Assembly (NCBI GenBank): GCA_036378495.1
Contig: DASUWI010000069.1
Span: forward strand, 1 to 53,079
DNA: 53,079 nucleotides
Reading direction: 5' to 3'
From: JAFALX01 sp036378495
GTDB lineage: Bacteria > Chloroflexota > Dormibacteria > Aeolococcales > Aeolococcaceae
The notes under the pieces: model-generated
Seen by the model: the letters and a program-made list of their open reading frames with translations, nothing else
The model's database searches: none
Told to the model about the DNA's origin: nothing
In this document: one piece after another, positions 16,195-24,435 of the stretch
Layout: each line of letters opens with the position of its first letter
How positions within the stretch are numbered: the first letter of the stretch is position 1
Position numbers and translations under genes: made by a program

Positions 16195-17487
16195 CTGACT
16201 GCGCACGCATCGCTGCTGCCCCCGGGCCATCTGCACGCCGATGGTGCGCGCATTGTCGCGGCAGGTGGGGCGCCGGTGCGCCTCGCCGGTGTCAGCTGGT
16301 ATGGCTGCGAAGCGGACTGGACCGCCCCCGGCGGACTCGACCTGCGCTCGATTGATGACATCTGCGAGCTGGTCATAGATCTCGGGTTCAACCACGTCCG
16401 GCTGCCGTTCAGTGACGCCATGGTGCTGCGCAATCCCGTGGTGACGCGCGGGCTGCGCGCGATGCCCGCGCTCCAGGGCCGCCGAGCGCTCGACGTGATG
16501 GACGCGGTGATCGATTCCGCGGGCCGCCACGGCCTCAAGGTGGTGCTCGACAGTCATCGCTCCACGCCCGGCTGGAGCGCGCAGGGCAACGGCCTCTGGT
16601 ACTCGGCGGAGGTGTCTCCACGCGCCTGGAAGCGGTCGCTCACGCTGCTCGCGCGCCGCTACGCCGGCAACGACACCGTCGTCGGGCTGGACCTGCGCAA
16701 CGAGCCGGGCTCGCCGGCGACGAACCCGGAGGAATGGCCGCGCAACGGCGGTGCGGTGTGGGGTGAGCCCGATGGACCACTTCGCCTCCGACGGCGCGAC
16801 TGGGCGCGGGCCGCCGAGGACGCCGGCAACGCAGTGCTGGCGTGCAACCCCGACCTGCTCGTGATCGTCGAGGGCGTGCGGCGTGACCCCGCGGGACCCG
16901 TGTTCGACGGGGCCACGCGCCTCTACTGGCCCGGGGGCAACCTCGCCGGCGTGCGTCGTCCCGGTGGGCGCCGCCCCGCCGGCCGTCCCGTCACGCTCGA
17001 CGTTCCCGGCCGGCTCGTCTATTCCGTGCACGACTACGGGCCCGACATGGACCCGGGGATGCCCTGGTGCCGGCCCGGGAGCACCGCCGACACCCCGGCG
17101 GCCTGCCGAGACGTGTGGGAGCAGGTCTGGGGCTTCATCGCGCGTGAGGGCATCGCGCCCGTGTACGTCGGCGAGTTCGGCACGCCGAGCGGGCTCTGGC
17201 CGAGCGACGGCCGGGCGCTGCGCGACTACACCGACGACAGCTCCCCCGACCCACAGACGCGCTGGCTGGGCCACCTCGTCGACTACATCGCCGAGCTCGG
17301 CCTGAGCTGGGCGTGCTGGCCGCTGAACGGCACGAACTCGCCCGGTGGTGGTCGCGACCCCGGCGCGGTGGAGGGATACGGGATCGCCGACCCGCAATGG
17401 AGGGAACCGAGCAATCGGTCGCTGCTGCAGCGTCTGGGCGCGATTCAAGGACCACTTCGATACCCTCGAACCCATGGCAACGAATAA
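16195..17487 (+). CDS. GH5-family glycoside hydrolase (endoglucanase-like), probable CTG start
   Basis: About 430 aa. No signal peptide is visible, so it may be cytoplasmic or exported by another route. It begins GHLHADGARIV and APVRLAGVSWYG, the typical N-terminal strand of GH5 proteins, with the acid/base at Glu170 (LDLRNEP) and the nucleophile at Glu327 (YVGEFGTPSG), and the conserved HDYGPDM and SWACWPLNG. All GH5 catalytic features are present. Upstream ATG/GTG codons (16072, 16117) would overlap the divergent gene or leave unrelated N-terminal residues; the CTG at 16195 has AGAGGA 7 nt upstream and removes the overlap. It overlaps the next SDR gene by 14 nt. Likely a beta-1,4-glucanase or related enzyme; the substrate is not shown. 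Confidence 0.85.
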   Translation: MTAHASLLPPGHLHADGARIVAAGGAPVRLAGVSWYGCEADWTAPGGLDLRSIDDICELVIDLGFNHVRLPFSDAMVLRNPVVTRGLRAMPALQGRRALDVMDAVIDSAGRHGLKVVLDSHRSTPGWSAQGNGLWYSAEVSPRAWKRSLTLLARRYAGNDTVVGLDLRNEPGSPATNPEEWPRNGGAVWGEPDGPLRLRRRDWARAAEDAGNAVLACNPDLLVIVEGVRRDPAGPVFDGATRLYWPGGNLAGVRRPGGRRPAGRPVTLDVPGRLVYSVHDYGPDMDPGMPWCRPGSTADTPAACRDVWEQVWGFIAREGIAPVYVGEFGTPSGLWPSDGRALRDYTDDSSPDPQTRWLGHLVDYIAELGLSWACWPLNGTNSPGGGRDPGAVEGYGIADPQWREPSNRSLLQRLGAIQGPLRYPRTHGNE

Positions 17488-18220
17488 GACGGCGAGCGGG
17501 GGGCCTGCACTCGTCTGGATCGCGGGAGCCTCCGGCGGCATCGGACGCGCCCTGGTGGAGACGGCGCCCTGGGCCGAGGCCCGCATGATCGGCATATCGC
17601 GCCGGCCGAACGGCACCGGCGTCGAACACCTCGCAGCCGACCTGGCCGATCCCCAATCGTGGCCGCTCGTGGCCGACAGTTTTCGCGAGGCGGCGGCAGG
17701 GTTCAGCGGCGGCCGCTGCGTGTTCATCCACGCGGCCGGCACCGTCGACCCGATCGGGTTCGCCGGCGGCGTGGACAGCCGCCGCTATACCGAGAACGTG
17801 CTGCTCAACAGCGCGTCGCCGCAGGTGCTGGGCCACTTGTTCATCGACGCGGTGCGCGACCTGCCCGTCAAGCGGCACCTGCTGATGCTCACCTCGGGCG
17901 CGGCCAAGAGCGTGTACCCGGGATGGTCCTCATACGGCGCGGCCAAGGCCGGCATGGACCAGTGGGTGCGCAACGTCGGGGCCGAGCAGGGGTCGGAGGG
18001 CGTGCAGGTGCTCGCGGTGGCGCCGGGGACGGTGAACACCGAGATGCAGTCGCAGCTGCGGGCCAGCAGCGAGGCCGAGTTCCCCTTGCGGCAGAAGTTC
18101 GTCGACCTGCACCGTGACTCCAAGCTCAGCGACCCCGGCGACGTGGCCAGACGCATCTGGCGGCTGCTCGACGAGCAGTACGACAACGGCAGCGTGCTCG
18201 ACCTGCGCCAGCTGCCCTGA
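17474..18220 (+). CDS. SDR-family oxidoreductase, sepiapterin-reductase-like
   Basis: 248 aa. IAGASGGIGRALVE gives the cofactor loop, FIHAAGTVDPIG replaces the usual NNAG, and SSYGAAKAGMD holds the catalytic Tyr and Lys, with APGTVNTEMQ after it. The pattern resembles sepiapterin-reductase-like and benzil-reductase-like short-chain dehydrogenases. The ATG at 17474 overlaps the GH5 stop by 14 nt, so the two are co-translated. There is no pteridine-synthesis gene nearby, so the physiological substrate is open. Confidence 0.88.
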   Translation: MATNKTASGGPALVWIAGASGGIGRALVETAPWAEARMIGISRRPNGTGVEHLAADLADPQSWPLVADSFREAAAGFSGGRCVFIHAAGTVDPIGFAGGVDSRRYTENVLLNSASPQVLGHLFIDAVRDLPVKRHLLMLTSGAAKSVYPGWSSYGAAKAGMDQWVRNVGAEQGSEGVQVLAVAPGTVNTEMQSQLRASSEAEFPLRQKFVDLHRDSKLSDPGDVARRIWRLLDEQYDNGSVLDLRQLP

Positions 18221-18249
18221 TCGGCCGCCGGACCCGCTCGCCATCGCAG

Positions 18250-18286
18250 TACGGCGAGGTACCGTAGCCGCGGGAGGACCCCGCGG
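18250..18286 (+). promoter_or_regulatory. Two adjacent hairpins before the lipase-maturation-type gene
   Basis: TACGG/CCGTA (18250-18254 and 18262-18266) is followed by CCGCGGG/CCCGCGG (18268-18274 and 18280-18286) around a loop AGGAC. The second stem ends 6 nt before the ATG at 18293, and its loop shows a partial ribosome-binding motif. The structure could modulate initiation or terminate readthrough from the upstream SDR gene. Confidence 0.4.
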
Positions 18287-18292
18287 TCAGCG

Positions 18293-19756
18293 ATGGACTG
18301 GTTTTCGGCCCCCGAGTACTGGTTGAGCCGCTTCGTCTTCGAACGTGCGCTCGCGCTGATCTACCTGGTTGCGTTCATCGTCGCGCTCAACCAGTTCCGG
18401 CCGCTGCTCGGCGAGCGCGGCCTGCTGCCGGCGCCGGCGTTCCTGCGAGCGACGCGATTCCGGGACACCCCAAGCGTCTTCCACATCCGCTACTCGGATC
18501 GCATGCTCGTTGCCGTCTCGTGGTCGGGCATCGCCCTGGCCGTGATCGCGCTTTCCTCGCTTGCCGAGCGCGCGCCGCTTCCCGTGTCGATGCTGGTGTG
18601 GTTCGGGCTCTGGGCGCTGTACCTGTCGATCGTCAACGTCGGCCAGACGTTCTACGGGTTTGGCTGGGAGTCGCTGCTGCTGGAGACGGGCTTCCTCGCG
18701 ATCTTCCTGGGGTCGTGGGACACGGCGCCGCCGGTGACGATCATGTGGCTGCTGCGATGGCTGCTCTTCCGGCTCGAGTTCGGCGCCGGCCTCATCAAGC
18801 TGCGCGGCGATCGCTGCTGGCGGACGCTCTCGTGCCTCGACTACCACCACGAGACGCAGCCGATGCCCAATCCCCTGAGCTGGTACTTCCATCACCTGCC
18901 GCACCGGCTCCATCAGGTCGAGGTGCTGGGCAACCACTTCGCGCAGCTCGTGGCGCCGTTCCTCCTCTTCGCGCCGCAGCCCGTGGCCGACATCGGCGCC
19001 GCGATCATGCTGGCCACCCAGATCTGGCTGGTGCTCAGCGGCAACTTCTCGTGGCTCAACGCCGTCACCATCGCGCTCTGCCTGTCAGTCTTCGACACCT
19101 CGGTGCTGCATCACGTGATTCCGCTCGCAGCGCCGGCGCAGCACGCCCCCGCGCTCGGGTTCGTCGTGGTGGCCCTGCTCGTGACCGCGCTGGTCGCCGC
19201 GCTCAGCTGGTGGCCGGTGCGCAACATGCTGTCACGGCGCCAGCACATGAACGCGAGCTTCAACACGCTGCATCTGGTGAACACGTACGGCGCGTTCGGC
19301 AGCGTCACCAAGGTCCGCAACGAGGTGATCGTCGAAGGTACCGCCGACGCCGAGGTCACCCCGGCCACCAGCTGGAGCGAGTACGAGTTCAAAGGCAAAC
19401 CTGGCAGCACCCGCCGTCGCCCGCCGCAGATAGCGCCGTACCACCTGCGGCTCGACTGGCTGATGTGGTTCGTCGCGCTCTCACCCACCTACGGCCGCGG
19501 ATGGTTCGCCGTCTTCCTGGTGCGGCTGCTGGAGAACGACCGGGCCACGCTCGCCCTGTTGCGCACCAACCCGTTCCCCGAGAGCCCACCAACCTTCGTG
19601 CGGGCGCGCCTGTTCCGGTATCGCTTCACGACGGCGGAGGAGCGCCGCGCTTCCGGCGAATGGTGGCGGCGAATGCCCGCGGGCGAGCACCTGCCCGCGG
19701 TCAGCCTTGCCGCCGCCGACCGCGCCGGTGCAGGCGCGTTGCAGGTTCAGCGATAG
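18293..19756 (+). CDS. Lipase maturation factor family membrane protein
   Basis: 487 aa with about eight to ten predicted membrane segments, for example LALIYLVAFIVALNQF, MLVAVSWSGIALAVIAL, MLVWFGLWALYLSIVNV and FVVVALLVTALVAAL. The central motif YGFGWESLLLETGFLAIF, then EFGAGLIKLRGDRCW, YHHETQPMPNPLSWYFHHLP and the tail NTYGAFGSVTKVRNEVIVEG are characteristic of the LMF1/LMF2 family. In animals LMF proteins assist folding of secreted lipases in the ER; bacterial members are uncharacterised. A role in export or folding of the secreted lipase at 5.7 kb is an attractive but untested idea. Its 3' end overlaps the convergent DUF488 gene by 10 nt. Confidence 0.9.
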   Translation: MDWFSAPEYWLSRFVFERALALIYLVAFIVALNQFRPLLGERGLLPAPAFLRATRFRDTPSVFHIRYSDRMLVAVSWSGIALAVIALSSLAERAPLPVSMLVWFGLWALYLSIVNVGQTFYGFGWESLLLETGFLAIFLGSWDTAPPVTIMWLLRWLLFRLEFGAGLIKLRGDRCWRTLSCLDYHHETQPMPNPLSWYFHHLPHRLHQVEVLGNHFAQLVAPFLLFAPQPVADIGAAIMLATQIWLVLSGNFSWLNAVTIALCLSVFDTSVLHHVIPLAAPAQHAPALGFVVVALLVTALVAALSWWPVRNMLSRRQHMNASFNTLHLVNTYGAFGSVTKVRNEVIVEGTADAEVTPATSWSEYEFKGKPGSTRRRPPQIAPYHLRLDWLMWFVALSPTYGRGWFAVFLVRLLENDRATLALLRTNPFPESPPTFVRARLFRYRFTTAEERRASGEWWRRMPAGEHLPAVSLAAADRAGAGALQVQR

Positions 19757-20268
19757 ATGACGACGCCGTCTTCAACGGCCGCTCCCGGGGTCACGCGGTG
19801 CGGCTCGGAGCGGCCGCGACCGTCGACGTGCAGCACCTCGACGTCATGGAGCAGCACGGCCGCGTCCGCGATCAGGCGGCGGTGACAGCGCCACCACAGC
19901 GTCTCGGAGCACATTACGGCGACGCGCGCGGTCGCGGCCTCGACGAGCACGCGTGCCAGCGCGGTGGCGAAGGCCGGGGTGGCCATGTAGTCGGCGTAGC
20001 CACGGAACGACGCGTGACGCAGCCCCAGATTGATCGAGTCCGGGAGCGGGCGGCGGAAGCCGCCGAGCTCTTGCTCCCAGCGATAGCCGATGCGCGCCTC
20101 ATGGAGCCACCGCTCCATCGCGTCGCGGGCAAAGTGCGGATGGCGCCGGCTCGCCGGCACGCTGCGCACGTCGATGATCGCCTCCACCCCGGCACGGCGG
20201 CTGCGCTCCAGAAAGACGCCGGCGTCCAGCGCGCCGTGGCCGATCGTGTGAAGGTGCGCTACCACCAC
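19747..20268 (-). CDS. DUF488 family protein
   Basis: 173 aa. It starts HTIGHGALDAGVF, has IIDVRSVPASRRHPHF and ends with VAVMCSETLWWRCHRRLIAD, where the cysteine and the CHR triad match the conserved pocket of DUF488 proteins. No enzymatic function is established for the family. GTG start; the first codons overlap the end of the SCO1664-type gene by 10 nt, so both are one operon on the minus strand. Confidence 0.85.
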   Translation of the reverse strand: MVVAHLHTIGHGALDAGVFLERSRRAGVEAIIDVRSVPASRRHPHFARDAMERWLHEARIGYRWEQELGGFRRPLPDSINLGLRHASFRGYADYMATPAFATALARVLVEAATARVAVMCSETLWWRCHRRLIADAAVLLHDVEVLHVDGRGRSEPHRVTPGAAVEDGVVIYR

Positions 20269-21053
20269 TCGAAGGGACGCCCGTCCCAGTCATCGAGCTC
20301 GGGGAACACCGGGTCGTCGGCCAGCTCGCGGAGACGGTGCATGAACGCGGCCACCTCGGCGGACGAGAGCAGGCGGCTGAGACGGCGGCGCAGCCCGGAC
20401 CGCCGCCGCGGATCCTTGACCAGCGAGCGCAGTCGCTCCGCCGTGTCCTCGGGCACGTCGCTGCCGCCGAGGGCGATGAGCGCGGTCCGCTGGCGGGGGT
20501 AGGGCAGGAACGTCAGCGCGTTGTCGATTGCCCGAACCCAGGGGCCGGGCGTGACCAGCAGGTGGGCGCGCTTGCGGTCGGCGTTGTTCACCAGCGCGTC
20601 GAGCGCCGCGACCTCGCGCAGCTGGTGCTCGAGTGTGGCCACGTCGGTGGAGCCCTCCTCACGAGGAGCAGGATGGACGAACTGCTGCACCGACCCGGGC
20701 CCGAGCGGGCCGTTGCGCAGCGTCGTGGGGGGCACGTGACCGAAGCCGAGGGCCGCGTCCACGAGATAGGTAGCCACCTCGCGGAGGTGCAGGGTCTGCC
20801 TGGGAAAGTCCCACAGCGGCCGCTCGCCGCGCGCGGGCTTGTAGACGGCGCGGAGGTGCTCGCCGTCGGCCTCGGGATCGGGCGCGTCCAGCTCGAGCAG
20901 AAAGACCGCGTTGCTGCCGTACATCACCTCAGCGGCGCGGGTGACCTCGGCCTCGCCGAGCGCCCTCAGGCTCTCGAGGTCTTCCGGCCGTCCCCCGTCG
21001 GTCGCGCCCGCGGCGAGGGCCGCGTCGAACCGTGCCTGCGGGGTCTCGGTCAT
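20259..21053 (-). CDS. SCO1664-family protein (kinase-fold-like)
   Basis: 264 aa. It opens with MYGSNAVFLLELDAP, followed by LRAVYKPARGERPLWDFP, LHLREVATYLVDAALGFGHVPPT, QQFVHPAPREEG, LDALVNNADRKRAHLL and RAIDNALTFLPYPRQRTALI. This resembles the actinobacterial SCO1664 family, a PI3/4-kinase-like fold: YKP supplies the strand lysine, the ALVNNADRK segment stands for the catalytic HxDxxxxN region, and AIDNA for DFG. Whether it is active is unknown. ATG at 21053. It sits between a small membrane protein and DUF488 in one operon. Confidence 0.8.
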   Translation of the reverse strand: MTETPQARFDAALAAGATDGGRPEDLESLRALGEAEVTRAAEVMYGSNAVFLLELDAPDPEADGEHLRAVYKPARGERPLWDFPRQTLHLREVATYLVDAALGFGHVPPTTLRNGPLGPGSVQQFVHPAPREEGSTDVATLEHQLREVAALDALVNNADRKRAHLLVTPGPWVRAIDNALTFLPYPRQRTALIALGGSDVPEDTAERLRSLVKDPRRRSGLRRRLSRLLSSAEVAAFMHRLRELADDPVFPELDDWDGRPFEWW

Positions 21054-21154
21054 CGTGCGGCCCGTCTCCACCGTGCCGGCGATCAGCGTGCGGCTGACCC
21101 CGCTGGGGTCGAGGTGCGGGCGACGCCGTCGCCGGCCCACCTGGCGAGCTGCGG

Positions 21155-21526
21155 TCAGTGAGCTCGGCGAGCCGCGATGCTTGCGACCACGGCGACCAGG
21201 AGCATCGGCACGCCGAAGATCAGCGCGGCGACCACAGCCCCGCGAGCCGAGTCGACACCGATGCCGAGCATGACCACCAGCAAGGCGACCAGCAGCGCTG
21301 CGGTGTTGACGAGCAGGTTGCGCTTGCGACGCAGCGATGCGAGGCGATACTTGGCCCGAGCTGGAGACGGGCTCCTCGCCAGGACCGGTGCCGCCGGAAC
21401 CGGCGGCGACGGCTGCGGACCGTCCGGGGGCAGGTCGCCGCGGTCGAGGAAAGCCCACCAGGCCGGCGCCCCATCACTGCGTCGCTGGCCATGAGGCTGG
21501 GTGGAAGGTCGAGGTTCCTCGGACAT
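21155..21526 (-). CDS. Small two-helix membrane protein
   Basis: 123 aa. The N-terminal 60 residues are proline-rich and probably unstructured; then an arginine-rich patch RLASLRRKRN precedes two membrane helices, LLVNTAALLVALLVVMLGIG and AVVAALIFGVPMLLVAVVASI. No family is recognised. The ATG at 21526 is preceded by GGGGCG; a start at 21544 is possible. It is the first gene of the operon leading to the SCO1664-type and DUF488 genes and is divergent from the glycosylase gene. Confidence 0.6.
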   Translation of the reverse strand: MSEEPRPSTQPHGQRRSDGAPAWWAFLDRGDLPPDGPQPSPPVPAAPVLARSPSPARAKYRLASLRRKRNLLVNTAALLVALLVVMLGIGVDSARGAVVAALIFGVPMLLVAVVASIAARRAH

Positions 21527-21585
21527 CAACACGCCCCGAAACATGCAGACGGACGGCTCAGCCAATGATACGCCGCCGGGTATGC

Positions 21586-21598
21586 GGCCTCGGAGGCC
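21586..21598. promoter_or_regulatory. 13-bp palindrome in a divergent promoter region
   Basis: GGCCTC and GAGGCC flank a single G, 16 nt upstream of the glycosylase start and 60 nt from the divergent membrane-protein start. It might be a shared operator; GC-rich sequence makes chance likely. Confidence 0.25.
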
Positions 21599-21613
21599 GG
21601 GTAGCATCGCCGG

Positions 21614-22279
21614 GTGAAGGCTGCGACATGCACGTTCGCGACGATCGAGGAGCTGCAACGCGCGCATCGCGCGTGCACGCGATGCGTGACGTCGGGGTAC
21701 CTGCAGTCGGCGCATCCGGTGTTCAGCGGTCACGCGGGACAGCGCATCCTGCTCGTCGGACAGGCGCCCGGGCCGGTGGAGGTGGACATCCGGCGCCCCT
21801 TTGCCGGGCGTGCCGGGCGGCAACTGATGCGGTGGCTGACGCGCGCCGGCTTCGGCGGCGACGAGGACGTGCGAGCCCGCGTCTACATGACCGCGATGAC
21901 CACATGCTTCCCGGGACGCCGCCCCGGCCGCGGCGGGGACCGGCGGCCGACGGGCCGTGAGGTTGCACTCTGCGCGCCCTGGCTCGACGCCGTGCTCGAG
22001 CTGCTGCAGCCGCGACTGATCCTCGTCATCGGGTCGCTCGCGCTCGAGCGCTTTCTGCCGCGCAGGCGACTCGACGAGGTCGTGGGGGAGGCGTTCACGC
22101 GCGCCGGTGACGTGGTCCACGGCACGCCGCGCGACGCGCCGGCGTTGCTGCCGCTGCCCCATCCCTCGGGCCAGAGCCGTTGGCTCAACGACGAGGCGCG
22201 GTCGGCGCTGCTCGATGCTGCGCTGCGACGGCTCGAGGAACTTGTGAAATGGGCAGAATCCGTCGAGTATCATCCCTGA
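21614..22279 (+). CDS. Uracil-DNA glycosylase superfamily, Fe-S type
   Basis: 221 aa. Four cysteines in RACTRC, TTCFPG and ALCAPWL fit a [4Fe-4S] cluster as in family 4/5 uracil-DNA glycosylases. The catalytic and substrate pockets appear as GQAPGPVEVDIRRPFAGRAG, where the family 4 GExPGxxE motif has Gln for the first Glu, and LPLPHPSGQSRWLN, the HPS loop. The enzyme should remove deaminated or damaged bases from DNA, starting base-excision repair. GTG start; divergent from the small membrane protein. Which subfamily and base it prefers cannot be told. Confidence 0.85.
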   Translation: MKAATCTFATIEELQRAHRACTRCVTSGYLQSAHPVFSGHAGQRILLVGQAPGPVEVDIRRPFAGRAGRQLMRWLTRAGFGGDEDVRARVYMTAMTTCFPGRRPGRGGDRRPTGREVALCAPWLDAVLELLQPRLILVIGSLALERFLPRRRLDEVVGEAFTRAGDVVHGTPRDAPALLPLPHPSGQSRWLNDEARSALLDAALRRLEELVKWAESVEYHP

Positions 22280-22333
22280 GACCGCGCGCGACACACTCCC
22301 GCCGGTTGTGCATCGAAGTGGCAGAAACGCGAC

Positions 22334-22810
22334 GTGGCTGAGATCGACGAGCGGACCTCGGGCGAGCAGATGACGGCGGTGGTGAAGAGCGCCGACGTCA
22401 TCCTGGAGCGCATCTTCACCCCCACGCCCAAGGCCAGCCCAGCGGAGCAGGCTGAGCTGACGCTGCGCCGTCCCAAACAGCTCATCTACTGCGCGCTGAG
22501 CAATCGATATTTCTTCTGGCGCCAGCACATCACCAAGTTCGTGCTCGACGAGGGGCACGTGCCCATCGTGCCCTTCATGCTCTTCGACTACTACCTGCTG
22601 CACACGGTGCCCAAGGAGACGGTGCGCGTCGCCTGCAACAACCTGATCATGCGCTCCGACCAGATGTGGGTCTTCGGCAATCTCTCACTCGGGGTCAAGG
22701 TGCAGATCGGCATCGCCAAACGGCTGAAGAAGCCACTGCGGTTCCACGACATCACCGACCTGCCCTACCGCGTGGTGTCCGTTCCCGAGAGCATGCTCGA
22801 CGAGGATTGA
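22334..22810 (+). CDS. Small protein with nucleoside-deoxyribosyltransferase-like (DUF7768-type) pattern
   Basis: 158 aa. The core has PKQLIYCALSNRYFFWRQHI, VPIVPFMLFDYYL, VACNNLIMRSDQMWVFG and VKVQIGIAKRLKKPLRFHDI. Proteins that begin with a short strand followed by S-N-R, a helix, a second strand and a DQMWVFG-type strand belong to a fold related to nucleoside 2-deoxyribosyltransferases. I cannot identify a full catalytic triad, so the enzymatic role is not established. GTG start; 15 nt upstream of lemA, with a common plus-strand direction. A nucleotide-handling job near the glycosylase gene is only a suggestion. Confidence 0.6.
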   Translation: MAEIDERTSGEQMTAVVKSADVILERIFTPTPKASPAEQAELTLRRPKQLIYCALSNRYFFWRQHITKFVLDEGHVPIVPFMLFDYYLLHTVPKETVRVACNNLIMRSDQMWVFGNLSLGVKVQIGIAKRLKKPLRFHDITDLPYRVVSVPESMLDED

Positions 22811-22825
22811 GGAGGTGAGAACCAC

Positions 22826-23386
22826 ATGGTTGCGCTGATCATCGTTCTGGCCCTCGTCGCGCTCGGCGTGCTCTACGTCGTGTACCTGTTCAACAGGCTG
22901 GTGCGCCTGCGCAACCGCACCCAGGAGGCCTGGTCCGACATCGACGTCGAGCTCAAGCGCCGGCACGACCTCATCCCCAACCTGGTGGCGACCACGCAGG
23001 GCTATGCCGCCCACGAGCGCGCGGTGTTCGAGGACGTGACCACCGCGCGCGCCGCGGCGGTGTCGGCGCTGCAGACCGGCGATCCCAGCGCGATGGCCGG
23101 CGCGGAGGATAAGCTCACCGGCTCACTCTCCCGGCTTATCGCCGTGGCCGAGAACTACCCGCAGCTGAAGGCGGCCGAGGTGTTCATGACCTTGCAGGAA
23201 CAACTGACAACCACCGAGGACAAGGTGGAGTACTCGCGCCGCTTCTACAACGGCAACGTGCGCGACTTCAACAGCGCGCTGCAGCGCTTCCCCACGAATG
23301 TGCTTGGCTCCGTCATGGGCCTCAAGCCGTTCACGTTCTTTGCCGCGTCGGAGGCTGACAAGGCCGCTCCCACGGTCGCGTTCTGA
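22826..23386 (+). CDS. lemA: LemA family protein
   Basis: 186 aa, standard LemA length. An N-terminal membrane helix ALIIVLALVALGVLYVVYLF is followed by RLVRLRNRTQEAWSDIDVELKRRHDLIPNLV, the family hallmark (key words EAWSDIDV and RRHDLIPNLV), and helices ending with LGSVMGLKPFTFF. LemA proteins are membrane-anchored helical bundles, often near HtpX; here HtpX is 2.8 kb away on the other strand. Ribosome-binding site GGAGGTGAG at 22811-22819. The next gene probably begins in its stop codon. Confidence 0.92.
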   Translation: MVALIIVLALVALGVLYVVYLFNRLVRLRNRTQEAWSDIDVELKRRHDLIPNLVATTQGYAAHERAVFEDVTTARAAAVSALQTGDPSAMAGAEDKLTGSLSRLIAVAENYPQLKAAEVFMTLQEQLTTTEDKVEYSRRFYNGNVRDFNSALQRFPTNVLGSVMGLKPFTFFAASEADKAAPTVAF

Positions 23387-24408
23387 TCGAACCGACGCTC
23401 ACGATCCACGCGCGGTCGCTGGGCCGGGGCCGCCTCCTCGGCCTGGCGGCCCTGGTGGCGATCGGCGCTGTCCTGGCGGCAACGGGTGTCGCGTTCGCTC
23501 TGGGGCTCGCGATCGTCGGGTTGGGCATCCTGGCAGCGCTGCTCGACTGGTCGATGTGGAGGAGCAGCGCCGTGTTCGTCGGTCCCGCCGGCGCGGGCGT
23601 GGTTGGGGTGTTCGGCGGACGGACGGCGGTCCCCGCGACCGAGATCGCCCGCATCGACGTCGTGGACGTCGGCTACCCGGGCGGAGCCAGCGACGGCTTT
23701 TTCGTGTTCGTCGACGTCGAGGAGCGGGAGCTGTTTCGCGTGCCGGCGACCGAGCGCGGCGACAGCGAAAAGCTGGAACCGGTTTTTGAACGGGTCGGGA
23801 GGCGGCCGACCGTGCCGGAGGATCACAGCCTCACGCCGGCCGAGTTTGCCGATCAATACGGCACAAGCGTTGCGGGCGCGAGGCGCGCCCGGGGAATGTC
23901 CACCGTTCTTCTCGGGCTCGTGGTCCTCGCGGCGATGTTCGTGACCACGGCCGGGATCTTTCTCGAGGTCACAAACCTCCGCTACTCCTCGGCTGCGCGG
24001 TGCCAGGCCGGCGCCACCTCCACCGACTGCCGCCTCATCGCGCAGGCCGACGTCATCACGGTCACCAACGCCGGCCCCGGCAGCTCGCGTGTCTCGTTTT
24101 TCAGCAGCACGGCGCCTGTGCCCGACGCGACACTCAGCGTGGGTGACGTGGCCAGCCTCAAACTCCAGGCAGGCACCCCGGCAACGGTGGAGCTGTGGGG
24201 CAGCCAGATCACGGTGATCAGAGCCAACAACCAGACGATCGAAACCGCCGCCACCGAGTCGACTGCCTGGAGCGTCATCGTCGGCGGCGTCGTTCTCCTC
24301 GCCGCCGGCAGCGTCGTGCTGTGGTGGGACCTGAGAGGCCGGCGGCGCCGCTTCGCGCCGATGTTTCCCCCCGGCGACAAGCCGGCTCCGCAGGCGAGCG
24401 AGGGCTGA
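23383..24408 (+). CDS. Membrane protein of unknown function, probable CTG start
   Basis: About 341 aa. The first helix LGLAALVAIGAVLAATG and GLAIVGLGILAALL form a hairpin, then a soluble part (FVGPAGAGVVGVFGG, DGFFVFVDVEERELF) resembling a PH-like strand array. The middle helix STVLLGLVVLAAMFVTTAG, a periplasmic or external beta-rich section with a cysteine pair (RCQAG, DCRLI), and a final helix SVIVGGVVLLAAGSVVLWW follow. The GTG at 23455 would cut the first helix. The only upstream start in frame is CTG at 23383, overlapping the lemA stop as CTGA. No family is recognised; position suggests a role with LemA. Confidence 0.7.
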   Translation: MIEPTLTIHARSLGRGRLLGLAALVAIGAVLAATGVAFALGLAIVGLGILAALLDWSMWRSSAVFVGPAGAGVVGVFGGRTAVPATEIARIDVVDVGYPGGASDGFFVFVDVEERELFRVPATERGDSEKLEPVFERVGRRPTVPEDHSLTPAEFADQYGTSVAGARRARGMSTVLLGLVVLAAMFVTTAGIFLEVTNLRYSSAARCQAGATSTDCRLIAQADVITVTNAGPGSSRVSFFSSTAPVPDATLSVGDVASLKLQAGTPATVELWGSQITVIRANNQTIETAATESTAWSVIVGGVVLLAAGSVVLWWDLRGRRRRFAPMFPPGDKPAPQASEG

Positions 24409-24435
24409 CGCACGGCCCTCGCCCGCGACCGGAGT

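Noticed and set aside
18520..20502. 660-aa plus-strand frame crossing the LMF, DUF488 and SCO1664 genes
   Set aside because: It is in the wrong frame for LMF and antisense to the other two, with shadow composition.
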